A DNA stretch of 20,000 nt from Mesostigma viride (GCA_009746045.1 RPFO01001913.1:82501-102500); one strand, 5' to 3'. Numbered from the stretch's first letter, positions 8,377 through 18,080 are shown. The notes: a model not told the origin generated them from the letters alone. Numbers and translations: made by a program.

Positions 8377-8532
8377 ATGAGTGATGACAGGAAGAGCGAT
8401 GACCCCAAGTTACCAGACTTTGCGACGTTGATGAGACTTAGCGAATTGCGAGCCCTCATTCCAGTGGTTGCGCGGGTGTTACCGTTGAAGTTGAAGTTAA
8501 GACGACGCGAAAAAAAAAATTACTTGACTTGA
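8377..8532 (+). CDS. Possible 5' exon or small ORF of unknown function (51 aa)
   Basis: ATG at 8377 opens a 51-codon frame beginning MSDDRKSDDPKLPDFATL and ending in a basic stretch KLKLRRREKKN before TGA. The composition is polar and charged and protein-like: an acidic N-terminus, a short amphipathic leucine-rich middle, then a basic patch. A stop (TAG) lies a few codons upstream, which favours this ATG as the first possible start. I recognise no family. It may be a first exon of a split gene within the 8.6-kb transposon whose later exon-like pieces lie at 10229-10469, but no continuous splice path could be traced. It may equally be a chance frame. Confidence 0.3.
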   Translation: MSDDRKSDDPKLPDFATLMRLSELRALIPVVARVLPLKLKLRRREKKNYLT

Positions 8533-10228
8533 ACATCTATCCACGCTGCACAGGTGGGAAAGGTGGAAGGGAGCTGCGATCGGCTCGCAGCCAAGGCGGG
8601 ATTATGTGCCTTTTGATTTCCAGCAATGTCGCTTCTGTATGAACGCACGTGGTGGTTGGAATAGGAGCATAGGCTCACTGATGACCGTCGTGATTTATGT
8701 AGCCATTAGGGCGTCGTCTTAAATGAATTCAGGAGCGAGCTCGGACAAGGCTACAAGCAGCCATCGGGGGAGAAACATAGGCATGGTCTGGAATAAAGCT
8801 TTAATCGATCTGTTCGCTCAGTGGTAGGCACAGCACATTCGGACATCCAGAAGCTGCCCACTCTTTACCAGTTGAGGTGAGCAAGGAATTCCTCGCCTGA
8901 AATACTAATAAGTTTGCATCGACTTTAACATGCATGCCGTACGCACGTGGCATTCTCACGTATCGCCCTAGGGCCAAGGCTGCTATGGGCCGCTCGGTTT
9001 CATGCCAAGTTAGCCGTGCTTGCCATGAATGCTGCAGCAGTTTCACTATCTCATTCGTACAAGGTCAATAGACTATGCAAACGACATCCGATTTAGTTTT
9101 CATGAAGGGCATAACCTTGTTCAGATTGAGAGTTGCATGACATGGGCTGCTCTTGCGCCACTTTCCTTGTCTTAACCTACTGATTCTCTGTTTATGCTTT
9201 CGGTCGTTATACATTCGTATGTGTGCATCTGTGTTGCCATTGTGGTGTCAATTTTGCGCGTGTACTTGTGATGCCTGATACCGTTGGACTTGCACGCGGC
9301 CCCATCGCATGTGGCAGCGACAAGCTCTTGGTCGCCTGTCCAGCGCGGCGAATTCTTGATGGTGAGCAACGGTGATCATTCTTTATGTAGTGCTCATTCC
9401 TCAAATTATCAACGTGCTGTGCGTGTCAGCCACCATTGGCCTTGTTCTTCCAGCTTCCGTGCATGATTTTTTTGTAGCCCGCTGGTGATGCTCTGAGCTA
9501 CAAATAGTTTGCATTATTTGTACCAATTCCTTCGCTGTCGGTAGAATCTTCTTTGCAATCCAGTAGCCTTGGTTGACATTCGTGGCATTGCTGGACTATA
9601 TCTCGCTTCCTTGCATGGGTAGCATCTTTGCATATTTATCCTTTTTGCTCAGATCACAGCTTTTTGTCATTCCCTCCCCCCCGCTCCCCACCCTGAACGA
9701 CTCCTGCTAGTGTCAACTGCAGACGTAGAGCCTTCAGCCTCGTTAGAGTTCATCCTACCTGTAACGGGGCATATTGTTGGTTGATTGGCCTTGCATTTTC
9801 TTGGCACTATTCAGGCGTTTCTTTCTTATTGCCGTATTAACCATACAGAGATTGCAATGAAGTAGATTGTGAGGCCTCTTGGCATGTTAGGGAACCTTTG
9901 CGACTCCAGGATTTCTGGGTGTGCAGTTCCCTACAACTTGTGAGGCATGTAGATACAATTTAGGTGAACATCTATGGCCAATTTTTTTTCTCGAGCACCC
10001 CTGTCTCTCTCTTGGCCCAGTATCTCACCTTTCTTTGTCCTAAAATTAGGCCGGTACTCATAGATAGCCACGCAACTGCTGCGATCTCCCCCGCATCCTT
10101 ACATACAAGTGAACTGAAGTCATGCAAAGTTGTTGGCACGTCCAGCGCGTAGCGTTCATCTCACTAACAAATTTTTGTGTGTACCGATGCGTGCTTTGCC
10201 GGATGATGTATTTTTGTCTTGCATGCAG
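8533..10228. other. T-rich transposon interior, intron- or UTR-like
   Basis: The plus strand is T-rich with scattered exon-sized open stretches, for example about 8836-8876 before a GAG|GTGAGC donor-like site and about 9284-9360 before ATG|GTGAGC. A minus-strand frame of 81 codons (8801-9046) overlaps the first. A branch-point-like TACTAAT lies near 8903. No exon chain could be assembled with confidence and no domain is visible. Confidence 0.35.
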
Positions 10229-10469
10229 GCAATATACCTAACACAGTCGGGCCGGGCACATCCGTCAGTCCAACACGGCGAGAGGCCACATGCGGATGCA
10301 GATTTTGTAGGCTCTGAGCCTTCAATGGTCACATTGCCGTAGCACTCGACAGTGTCCTGTGATTGTTTCTAGAGAGTCATCCAGTTACTTCAGCAATGGT
10401 GGCTGGGACAGCCCTCGTGATGGTTTCGGTGATGATGAGGATGATGACTTTGATGACGAGGACTGTTGA
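10229..10469 (+). CDS. Possible terminal exon(s) with acidic C-terminus
   Basis: A good acceptor, TTTTTGTCTTGCATGCAG, ends at 10228 and is followed by an open stretch to TAG at 10340-10342 beginning AIYLTQSGRAHPSVQHGE. In another frame, open from 10311 to TGA at 10467-10469, the product ends with a strongly acidic tail (DGFGDDEDDDFDDEDC). A second acceptor-like site, TTGTTTCTAG, ends at 10372. The acidic tail looks like a genuine protein C-terminus, and the T-rich DNA after it with AATAAA at 10883 looks like a 3' UTR. The two open parts are in different frames, so at least one splice or a frameshift would be needed. Family unknown. Confidence 0.3.
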
Positions 10470-11110
10470 GCCCCGTTGTACTTCTCGGTCAACAGATTTT
10501 ATATTGCATTTGTGAGATGATTGTGGGTGTCCATTTTGCACACCACCCACAGCCATGCTTGAGTGCACCGTTCCTTGTGTGTGTATCAATACAGTTTGTG
10601 TTCGTATTTGATCAGTTGTGCCATTTCATCGGGTTGTTGCATGCCATCTGAATATGTTCACTCCCCGTTGCCATTTTATCATACTAGTGTTGTGAGCTCA
10701 GAGCAATGGATGCATGATGCAGTGTTGTGATTCAGTGTAGATATTGACGATTTTACCTTTGATCAGCATGATGGATGCTTGGCCAGCGATGGGTCGGAGG
10801 TTGACACTTGATGACCGTGATGATCATTGCCCTGAATGTTCAATATTGGTGTTTTTCTTAACATCCCAGTCGATATTTTTGCAATAAACCATGTCTCCCA
10901 CGGCTCATGACATTGTGGTGCATTTTATCATGCACCTGAGAGTGTTTCCAGCTTGTTTTGTCAGTTCCTTTCAGTACGCTTGCCCCGTACCGCTGCACGT
11001 GTTGTCTCTCCTGGCATTGCCACCTTGTCGTGTCCCACCTTGGCCTTTTCCTTCTCCGTCTCTGCTGCGGCACGCACTTCCTTGCTGCGGATGTGCATTA
11101 TGCGTGCTTT
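10470..11110. other. Non-coding, 3'-UTR-like stretch before the right subterminal repeats
   Basis: The stretch is T/G-rich with no supported gene. Overlapping frames on both strands between 10858 and 11203 have no motif. Confidence 0.4.
10883..10888 (+). promoter_or_regulatory. Possible polyadenylation signal AATAAA
   Basis: AATAAA occurs about 410 bp after the acidic open frame ends, at the end of a T-rich stretch. It is only meaningful if that frame is a real exon. Confidence 0.25.
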
Positions 11111-11112
11111 GT

Positions 11113-11417
11113 GATATATCACTTCCCCTGAGTGGTTGTGATTTATCACCTTGTCACATTTTGTTTTTCTGTGGGTTTGTGACATTTTGTGACACTTTGA
11201 CATTTTGTGATAGTGACGTTATCACAAAATATGCTGGTTTTATCACGTTTGTCACGTTTTGTCACAATCATGACATGTCTCGATCACAATTTGTCACAGT
11301 TTTATCACATTTTGTCACATTTTGTCACGTTTTATCATTTTTTTATCACAAAATGTCACAAAAGTGACATTTTGTGATAAAAAAATATCACAAAATGTCA
11401 CAGACCCCTTCCCGGTG
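11113..11417. repeat. Right subterminal repeats and terminal inverted repeat
   Basis: About fourteen GTGAC or GTCAC cores occur in both orientations, as TGTCACAAAATGTCACA-like motifs. The outermost 36 bp (11382-11417) are the inverted copy of 2784-2819. The box at 11221-11246 is the inverted copy of 2926-2951. Confidence 0.88.
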
Positions 11418-11419
11418 CG

Positions 11420-11754
11420 GCCAGCCGACCTTGCCAGCAAATGCTGGGATCAAGTTGCGAAGCTGCAAAAAGGCCTCCCTACGTTCACCACACCACTCTA
11501 AGTACGGTGTGAAAATGGAAAACAAAGCACATGTCTCAAGGCGCCGCGCCCCCCTCAATCAAGGGCGGGCACGGTTGCCAGTAGGCACTAGTACCGGCGC
11601 ACCGCCGGTCCCTTTTCTCTCTCTAGTCCTAAGTAACAACAAGCACCTAACATGGTGTAGGTGACGTACGGTAGAGCTACGCTACAGGCGGCAGATCGGC
11701 CCCCTTTGAGCCCGCCGCAACATAACTATAAAATGAGCAGATAGCTCAGAAAAT
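11420..11754 (+). repeat. Full repeat unit A2, 3' part (resumes after the transposon)
   Basis: The first 46 bp (GCCAGCCGACCTTGCC...) equal 14741-14786 of unit B2. From about 11465 the sequence is the A-type tail, also seen at about 1053-1345 and 16526-16820. It ends with a TATA-like box (11727-11733), the TGAGC/GCTCA hairpin and AAAAT, then passes directly into the ATCC array. Confidence 0.92.
11727..11733 (+). promoter_or_regulatory. TATA-like box at the 3' end of unit A2
   Basis: TATAAAA is 28 bp before the first base of the ATCC array (11755), the same distance as from the A1 box to the next unit. Confidence 0.42.
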
Positions 11755-12658
11755 CCATCCATCCATCCACCCATCCATCCATCCATCCATCCATCCATCC
11801 ATCCATCCATCCATCCATCCATCCATCCATCCATCCATCCATCCATCCATCCATCCATCCATCCATCCATCCATCCATCCATCCATCCATCCATCCATCC
11901 ATCCATCCATCCATCCATCCATCCATCCATCCATCCATCCATCCATCCATCCATCCATCCATCCATCCATCCATCCATCCATCCATCCATCCATCCATCT
12001 CCATCCATCCATCCATCCATCCATCCATCCATCCATCCATCCATCCATCCATCCCCATCCATCCATCCATCCATCCATCCATCCATCCATCCATCCATCC
12101 ATCCATCCATCCATCCATCCATCCATCCATCCATCCATCCATCCATCCATCCATCCATCCATCCATCCATCCATCCATCCATCCATCCATCCATCCATCC
12201 ATCCATCCATCCATCCATCCATCCATCCATCCATCCATCCATCCATCCATCCATCCATCCATCCATCCATCCATCCATCCATCCATCCATCCATCCATCC
12301 ATCCATCCATCCATCCATCCATCCATCCATCCATCCATCCATCCATCCATCCATCCATCCATCCATCCATCCATCCATCCATCCATCCATCCATCCATCC
12401 ATCCATCCATCCATCCATCCATCCATCCATCCATCCATCCATCCATCCATCCATCCATCCATCCATCCATCCATCCATCCATCCATCCATCCATCCATCC
12501 ATCCATCCATCCATCCATCCATCCATCCATCCATCCATCCATCCATCCATCCATCCATCCATCCATCCATCCATCCATCCATCCATCCATCCATCCATCC
12601 ATCCATCCATCCATCCATCCATCCATCCATCCATCCATCCATCCATCCATCCATCCAT
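11755..12658. repeat. (ATCC)n microsatellite, about 900 bp, nearly pure
   Basis: About 226 units with only three irregularities seen (near 11769, 11999 and 12055). It separates A2 from B1. Six-frame translations give MDGW (minus) or HPSI (plus) repeats, which are products of the repeat and not proteins. Confidence 0.98.
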
Positions 12659-12749
12659 ACATTTCTTGTTTTTGGTCCATTGGAGTTCCTTCCCACCAAG
12701 AGAAACATTTATTTTACATTTTTGTGTGCTAGGCTTTATACGGACAGCC

Positions 12750-12761
12750 TATACCACACCT
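12750..12761. repeat. Left target-site duplication of the LINE-like insertion in B1
   Basis: TATACCACACCT is repeated at 13092-13103. The uninterrupted site occurs once in unit B2 at 13645-13656. Confidence 0.93.
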
Positions 12762-13091
12762 ATGATGTGCCACACTCCAGACGATGCCTAGCCTTATTTA
12801 GTAATGCTGTGCCCATGCAGGGAGTCACTCTCTGCTGAGAAGCCATGCCATAGCTCTTGAATAGCCATGATGATCTTCCCCCTCACAGGCATGCTCCCCC
12901 CTTACCCGGGCATAGCGTGATAGACCATGAGGGTGCGGGTGCCCTGGTGCACCTAGAGCAAGTGTTGTTTACATTCCCACCCTTGCAGGAAGTAGCTTAG
13001 AATGTATTATAGGCTCATATGCCCCTTCTCAGGGCTATGTGCTACATATACTCCCAACGGAGTTATGTTCCTAATTAATTAATTAATTAAT
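12762..13091 (+). mobile_element. LINE-like (or SINE) 3' end with (TAAT)n tail, 330 bp
   Basis: It is bounded by a 12-bp target duplication and ends in a TAAT tail (13072-13091). The homologous unit B2 lacks it and keeps one copy of the target, which proves insertion. Its last 76 bp match the insertion at 4508-4686 almost perfectly, and the two copies drift upstream of that. This one extends about 150 bp further 5'. No reverse transcriptase is encoded; it is a 5'-truncated copy or a SINE using a LINE tail. Confidence 0.92.
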
Positions 13092-13103
13092 TATACCACA
13101 CCT
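13092..13103. repeat. Right target-site duplication of the LINE-like insertion in B1
   Basis: Exact copy of 12750-12761, after which the B head continues (TCAAACTCAGTG). Confidence 0.93.
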
Positions 13104-13527
13104 TCAAACTCAGTGCACATCATTATCAAGTTGGTTATTGTAGCACCATGCTGGGGGCCCAGCATACTCGAACACAAGGTGTTGCCCCTCGTAGCAGCGT
13201 GGGTGGGTGGGTGGGAGCTGAAAAGAGGCCTCCCTACGTCCCCTACACCACTCTAAGTACTGACTATCATTCACATTGCGCCACGCAGGCCTGCCGGCTG
13301 GCGCAGGTACAAGGTGTACTGACTGCCAATCACAGTTGCGCCACGCCTGGCGGCTGGCGCAGGTAACAAGGTCTAGTGACGTACGTTAGAAGCTACCTAG
13401 GCCTGCACTCCGGAACCACACTCAGCCTAGGCACAAAAAGGGGGCCGGTGCAGTACCCTCGTGACAAGCGCTAGTCTTACGCTACCTACGGCAGGTCGGT
13501 CCCCTTTGAGCCCGTCCACGCGTCATA

Positions 13528-13534
13528 TATAAAA
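13528..13534 (+). promoter_or_regulatory. TATA-like box at the 3' end of unit B1
   Basis: TATAAAA within CATATATAAAA lies 26 bp before the first base of B2 (13554). Between them is GAGCGAAGCTC, a 4-bp-stem hairpin whose GCGAAGC core is known to be unusually stable in DNA. Confidence 0.45.
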
Positions 13535-13553
13535 TGAGCGAAGCTCAGCAAAT

Positions 13554-15123
13554 ACATTTCTTGTTTTTGGTCCATTGGAGTTCCTTCCCACCAAGAGAAA
13601 CATTTATTTTACATTTTTGTGTGCTAGGCTTTATACGGACAGCCTATACCACACCTTCAAACTCAGTGCACATCATTATCAAGTTGGTTATTGTAGCACC
13701 ATGCTGGGGGCCCAGCATACTCGAACACAAGGTGTTGCCCCCACACCTCCTTCCTGGCCACCAAGGCTGTCGCCAACCTTGGTGCCGATTTTCTTTCCGC
13801 CCATGGCCCCCTCCTGCCCGCTGCCACGGCTGTACTGCCGCCCCCGTGTGGCCGCTACGGTTTCCCGGCGGACGCAGGGCGGCACCCATGTCGTTCCCCC
13901 CGTTAGGGGGGCGGTTTCCAGCGGCTGCTCATTAGGCCTTACGCCCCCGGACCGTCTCTCACAAGCCCAGGACCCATCACCAGCCCCACCCCCGAGGCTG
14001 GGATTTCCCGGCATTGAAACCTTTGTGGCGATAGGCCCTCTACCCTACCAAGGCCTTGGCTTGGAAACTGCTTAGCCAAGGCCCTGACCAGGGCTTGTGT
14101 TGTTGTAGGAAATTTTTTATGGCATAGATATGCCCCCCTGGCTGAACCGAACTCTTTATCGCTTTTCCTATAATGCATCATACAGGATAAAAACAAGGCG
14201 ATAAAACAGCAAGAATTTCAGCCCCGCCAGGCGAACATTCTTTGCTGAAAAACTGGGCAATTATGAATAGCGCGCTCCTCCCACCAAGATTCGCTCCAGC
14301 CCCGCATCCTCCCCGAACCTCCCGTCTGGCCACAGGCCGAAAGATCGGGTCCGCTGTCAGGCTCCTGGCAGTTATGGGCTACCCTGGCACCCCGCGCTAG
14401 CCATCTCCACGTTTAAGGCAGATTCGCCTCCACCTGTGATTCTTTCCACCATAGCCGCTGGCCCTGGCCTGTATGGCTCCTTCCCTGACGTTGTCCGACT
14501 AAAATCGCAGCTTCCCCAGTGTCAGGAAGCCGCTTGCCGCACCCAGGGGTAGAGGGGAATCGTCAGTGGGCCCAGCGCCGGAAATCACACCATTTTACTC
14601 AAAACGTAGAGCCCCCCACCCAACAACCATTACCGTGGCCTGTAACGGTGGGTGGCGAACATAAAGACCTTTATTCCAGGCCTCTCCACGCCCGGAGAGG
14701 CCGATAGCATCGTCTTACATTCAGCGCAGCCGCCATAGCGGCCAGCCGACCTTGCCAGCAAATGCTGGGATCAAGTTGCGAAGCTGAAAAGAGGCCTCCC
14801 TACGTCCCCTACACCACTCTAAGTATACTGACTATCATTCACATTGCGCCACGCAGGCCTGCCGGCTGGCGCAGGTACAAGGTGTACTGACTGCCAATCA
14901 CAGTTGCGCCACGCCTGGCGGCTGGCGCAGGTAACAAGGTCTAGTGACGTACGTTAGAAGCTACCTAGGCCTGCACTCCGGAACCACACTCAGCCTAGGC
15001 ACAAAAAGGGCCGGCCGGTGCAGTACCCTCGTGACAAGCGCTAGTCTTACGCTACCTACGGCAGGTCGGTCCCCTTTGAGCCCGTCCACGCGTCATATAT
15101 AAAATGAGCGAAGCTCAGCAAAT
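13554..15123 (+). repeat. Full repeat unit B2 (family B, 1,570 bp), uninterrupted
   Basis: It begins with the B head, then leaves the short form near 13740 into a B-type body, followed by a block that matches A2 (14240-14740), and ends with the B tail. It contains the empty sites of both the 8.6-kb transposon (14739-14741) and the B1 LINE-like insertion (13645-13656), which makes it the reference for dating those events. Open frames of 133-166 codons at 13534-14075 overlap on both strands, lack motifs and are not conserved in A2, so no gene is called. Confidence 0.9.
15098..15104 (+). promoter_or_regulatory. TATA-like box at the 3' end of unit B2
   Basis: TATAAAA is 26 bp before the ATCC array begins (15124), followed by the same GCGAAGC hairpin as in B1. 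Confidence 0.42.
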
Positions 15124-16311
15124 CCATCCATCCATCTGGACATCCATCCATCCATCCATCCATCCATCCATCCATCCATCCATCCATCCATCCATCCATC
15201 CATCCATCCATCCATCCATCCATCCATCCATCCATCCATCATCCATCCATCCATCCATCCCATCCATCCATCCATCCATCCATCCATCCATCCATCCATC
15301 CATCCATCCATCCATCCATCCATCCATCCATCCATCCATCCATCCATCCATCCATCATCCATCCATCCATCCATCCATCCATCCATCCATCCATCCATCC
15401 ATCCATCCATCCATCCATCATCCATCCATCCATCCATCCATCCATCCATCCATCCATCCATCCATCCATCCATCCATCCATCCATCCATCCATCCATCCA
15501 TCCATCCATCATCATCCATCCATCCATCCATCCATCCATCCATCCATCCATCCATCCATCCATCCATCCATCCATCCATCCATCCATCCATCCATCCATC
15601 CATCCATCCATCCATCCATCCATCCATCCATCCATCCATCCATCCATCCATCCATCCATCCATCCATCCATCCATCTCCATCCATCCATCCATCCATCAT
15701 CCATCCATCCATCCATCCCATCCATCCATCCATCCATCCATCCATCCATCCATCCATCCATCCATCCATCCATCCATCCATCCATCCATCCATCCATCCA
15801 TCCATCCATCCATCCATCCATCCATCCATCATCCATCCATCCATCCATCCATCCATCCATCCATCATCCATCCATCCATCCATCCATCCATCCATCCATC
15901 CATCCATCCATCATCCATCCATCCATCCATCCATCCATCCATCCATCATCCATCCATCCATCCATCCATCCATCCATCCATCCATCCATCCATCCATCCA
16001 TCCATCCATCCATCCATCCATCCATCCATCCATCCATCCATCCATCCATCCATCCATCCATCCATCCATCATCCATCCATCCATCCATCCATCCATCCAT
16101 CCATCATCCATCCATCCATCCATCCATCCATCCATCCATCCATCCATCCATCCATCCATCCATCCATCCATCCATCCATCCATCCATCCATCCATCCATC
16201 CATCCATCCATCCATCCATCCATCCATCCATCCATCCATCCATCCATCCATCCATCCATCCATCCATCCATCCATCCATCCATCCATCCATCCATCCATC
16301 CATCCATCCAT
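15124..16311. repeat. (ATCC)n microsatellite, about 1.19 kb, with ATC interruptions
   Basis: Mostly ATCC with about eleven places where a base is lost (CATCATCC), a few with an extra C, and one TCTGGACATCC block near the left end (15134-15146). The positions of two interruptions 34 bp apart (about 15828 and 15862) recur 240 bp later (16068 and 16102), which suggests internal duplication. A 541-codon plus-strand frame (15104-16729) runs through it and is not a gene. Confidence 0.98.
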
Positions 16312-16820
16312 AGGTGCTGAAGCTAAGGTCCATTGGAGTGCCTTCCTACCAGAGAAACAAGTTTATTACAATAAGTGTGTGCAGGCTTTAACAGTTGAGC
16401 CTAGCCACACCCTCAAAATCATTGTACAAGTCATTGTCAAGTTAGGCCAGTTCACCATGCTGGGCCCAGCACATGCCCCCTTGGTCCAATCTTGTCCCCA
16501 ACAGCAGCGAGGGTGGGTGGGTGGGAGCTGCAAAAAGGCCTCCCTACGTTCACCACACCACTCTAAGTACGGTGTGAAAATGGAAAACAAAGCACATGTC
16601 TCAAGGCGCCGCGCCCCCCTCAATCAAGGGCGGGCACGGTTGCCAGTAGGCACTAGTACCGGCGCACCGCCGGTCCCTTTTCTCTCTCTAGTCCTAAGTA
16701 ACAACAAGCACCTAACATGGTGTAGGTGACGTACGGTAGAGCTACGCTACAGGCGGCAGATCGGCCCCCTTTGAGCCCGCCGCAAACATAACTATAAAAT
16801 GAGCAGATAGCTCAGAAAAT
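16312..16820 (+). repeat. Short repeat unit A1' (second copy of A1)
   Basis: Nearly identical to 837-1345 and of the same length (509 bp), with a few single-base gains and losses. It again follows an ATCC array and is directly followed by a full-unit head. The TATA-like box is at 16793-16799, 28 bp before the next unit. Confidence 0.95.
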
Positions 16821-17832
16821 AGGTGCTGAAGCTAAGGTCCATTGGAGTGCCTTCCTACCAGAGAAAACAAGTTTATTACAATAAGTGTGTGCAGGCTTTA
16901 ACAGTTGAGCCTAGCCACACCCTCAAAATCATTGTACAAGTCATTGTCAAGTTAGGCCAGTTCACCATGCTGGGGCCCAGCACATGCCCCTTGGTCCAAT
17001 CTTGTCCCACATCACCATCTCTGGCCACCCAGGCCGTTTCCAGCCCTGGTGGTAGGAACGCAACCACTTGGAATGCTGGGCTCTTGTTGGCATGATGATG
17101 CCCTCCTTCCCGCCCCGTGTGGCCGCTACGGTCTCCCGGCGGTCGCAGGGCGGAGCCACATGCGTTCCCCTTCCTAGAGGGGCGCATCCCAGTGCTGCCG
17201 CTTTAGGACTTATGCCACCTGGGAACGTCTCCAGCTCCGTCACCCAACCACCATCACTAGCCCACCGGCAAAGCCGCTGGGATTTCCCGAGGGTAGAGCC
17301 ACTGCCACTGGCTCCATTACCCCCCATCGTGGTGATAATGATGGCTGCGGACCTCCTAGCGCCAAGGCTCACCATCGCCATGGTGTCAGTCACGAGCCTT
17401 GGCGCAGCCGCAGCCGAGTGGAGCTTTATTATGGTATATAATGCATTTTCTTAAAACAAAGCCGGACCGCTCTGCCGGGTTCCACACGCACCCCCCCTCG
17501 TGGGGGGCGCGTGAAAACGGCAAAGGCAAAGCGGAGCCCCCCGCGAGGGGAAAATTTTTTTCCAGGCTTGCCAGGCGCTGTAGAATTTCTTAACCAGATT
17601 TTTTGTAAGTGCGCATGAATACCCACGGTTTTCCGCAGCTTCCCACCTCTCCCTTATCGCAAGGGCAGAAGGAGCCTGCTCGCCGGAGCGCCGAGAGGGT
17701 ACAGAGTGCCTGCCGACCTACCCATGCCGACAGGACCCCCCCCGACCCACGGCAGCAGCTGCCTTTGCTGAAAAACTGGGCAATTATGAATAGCGCGCTC
17801 CTCCCCAAGATTCGCTCCAGCCCCGCATCCTC
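16821..17832 (+). repeat. Full repeat unit A2', broken off by a CACTA element
   Basis: Closely matches 1346-2354 with a few small indels. Identity stops at CGCATCCTC, where CACTATAC begins at 17833. The rest of the unit is not found in the window, so it presumably continues beyond the far end of that element. Confidence 0.93.
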
Positions 17833-18080
17833 CACTATACTTTTTCGTCCGAGGGTGGTAAAAAGCATCCGAGGAGTAAATTACGAGGTCTTATCTTACT
17901 ACCTAGATCCGAGGCGTGAGATCCAACGCCGTAATCATTACTACGTAGGATGATAGGTAGTAATTTTACTAGCCGTAAGTAAGAGTAACGTTACGACTGC
18001 ACATCTTTGGTAGTACATTACCGACAGAGTAAATTACCGCGACGGGTCTTGGTTGGTAATCTACCACCTGTAGATTAGGT
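17833..18080. repeat. Subterminal repeats of the CACTA element
   Basis: Repeated AGTAAATTAC, GGTAGTA, TTACTACC and TCCGAGG motifs occur in both orientations, for example at about 17875, 17896, 17935, 17950, 18010, 18030 and 18055. Such arrays next to CACTA ends are likely transposase-binding sites. The rest, to 18339, shows nothing recognisable. Confidence 0.65.

Larger units (their letters stand above)
2784..11417. mobile_element. 8,634-bp DNA transposon with CACCGGG termini and GTGAC subterminal repeats
   Basis: Both ends read CACCGGGAAGGGGT inward, and the inverted repeats span 36 bp (2784-2819 and 11382-11417) with one mismatch. The insertion is proved by the empty site in unit B2 at 14739-14741, where the flanks CGCCATAGCG and GCCAGCCGACC are contiguous. 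The first and last several hundred bases are packed with GTGACA/TGTCAC motifs. CAC termini with subterminal repeats resemble the CACTA/CMC group, but the 2-bp CG duplication is atypical for it (usually 3 bp), so the superfamily is not settled. Only short, exon-like open stretches occur inside and I recognise no transposase, so it may be non-autonomous, decayed, or have a gene split by many introns. Confidence 0.9.
12659..13553 (+). repeat. Short repeat unit B1 (family B), carrying a LINE-like insertion
   Basis: It starts ACATTTCTTGTTTTTGG directly after the ATCC array. The head is homologous to the A head (shared GGTCCATTGGAG and CACCATGCTGGG blocks). Without the insertion the unit is about 553 bp. 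It has the same G-rich joint as A1 near 13200-13215 and a tail ending in a TATA-like box. The tail holds two diverged direct copies of about 58 bp (13261-13319 and from 13320), each with a TGCGCCA/TGGCGCA stem-loop. No coding potential is supported. Confidence 0.88.

Noticed and set aside
8341-8400. CTGATGAG near 8374 as a ribozyme core
   Set aside because: The GAAA partner and pairing stems are missing; it is part of a TGATGAC-rich stretch.
837-11754. LTR retrotransposon with tail plus head as LTR (U3-R)
   Set aside because: The TATA spacing fits U3-R, but I found no TG...CA ends, primer-binding site, polypurine tract or gag/pol sequence, and ATCC arrays lie exactly at the would-be U3/R boundary.
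11682-12708. Minus-strand frames of 310-332 codons made of MDGW repeats, with equivalents at 503-858 and 15093-16333
   Set aside because: ATCC repeated has no stop codon in any frame on this strand, so these are automatic translations of the microsatellite and not protein genes.
15104-16729. 541-codon plus-strand frame (HPSI repeats continuing into unit A1')
   Set aside because: It is the plus-strand reading of the ATCC array plus an accidental open stretch in a non-coding repeat unit. The same stretch is closed by different stops in other copies.
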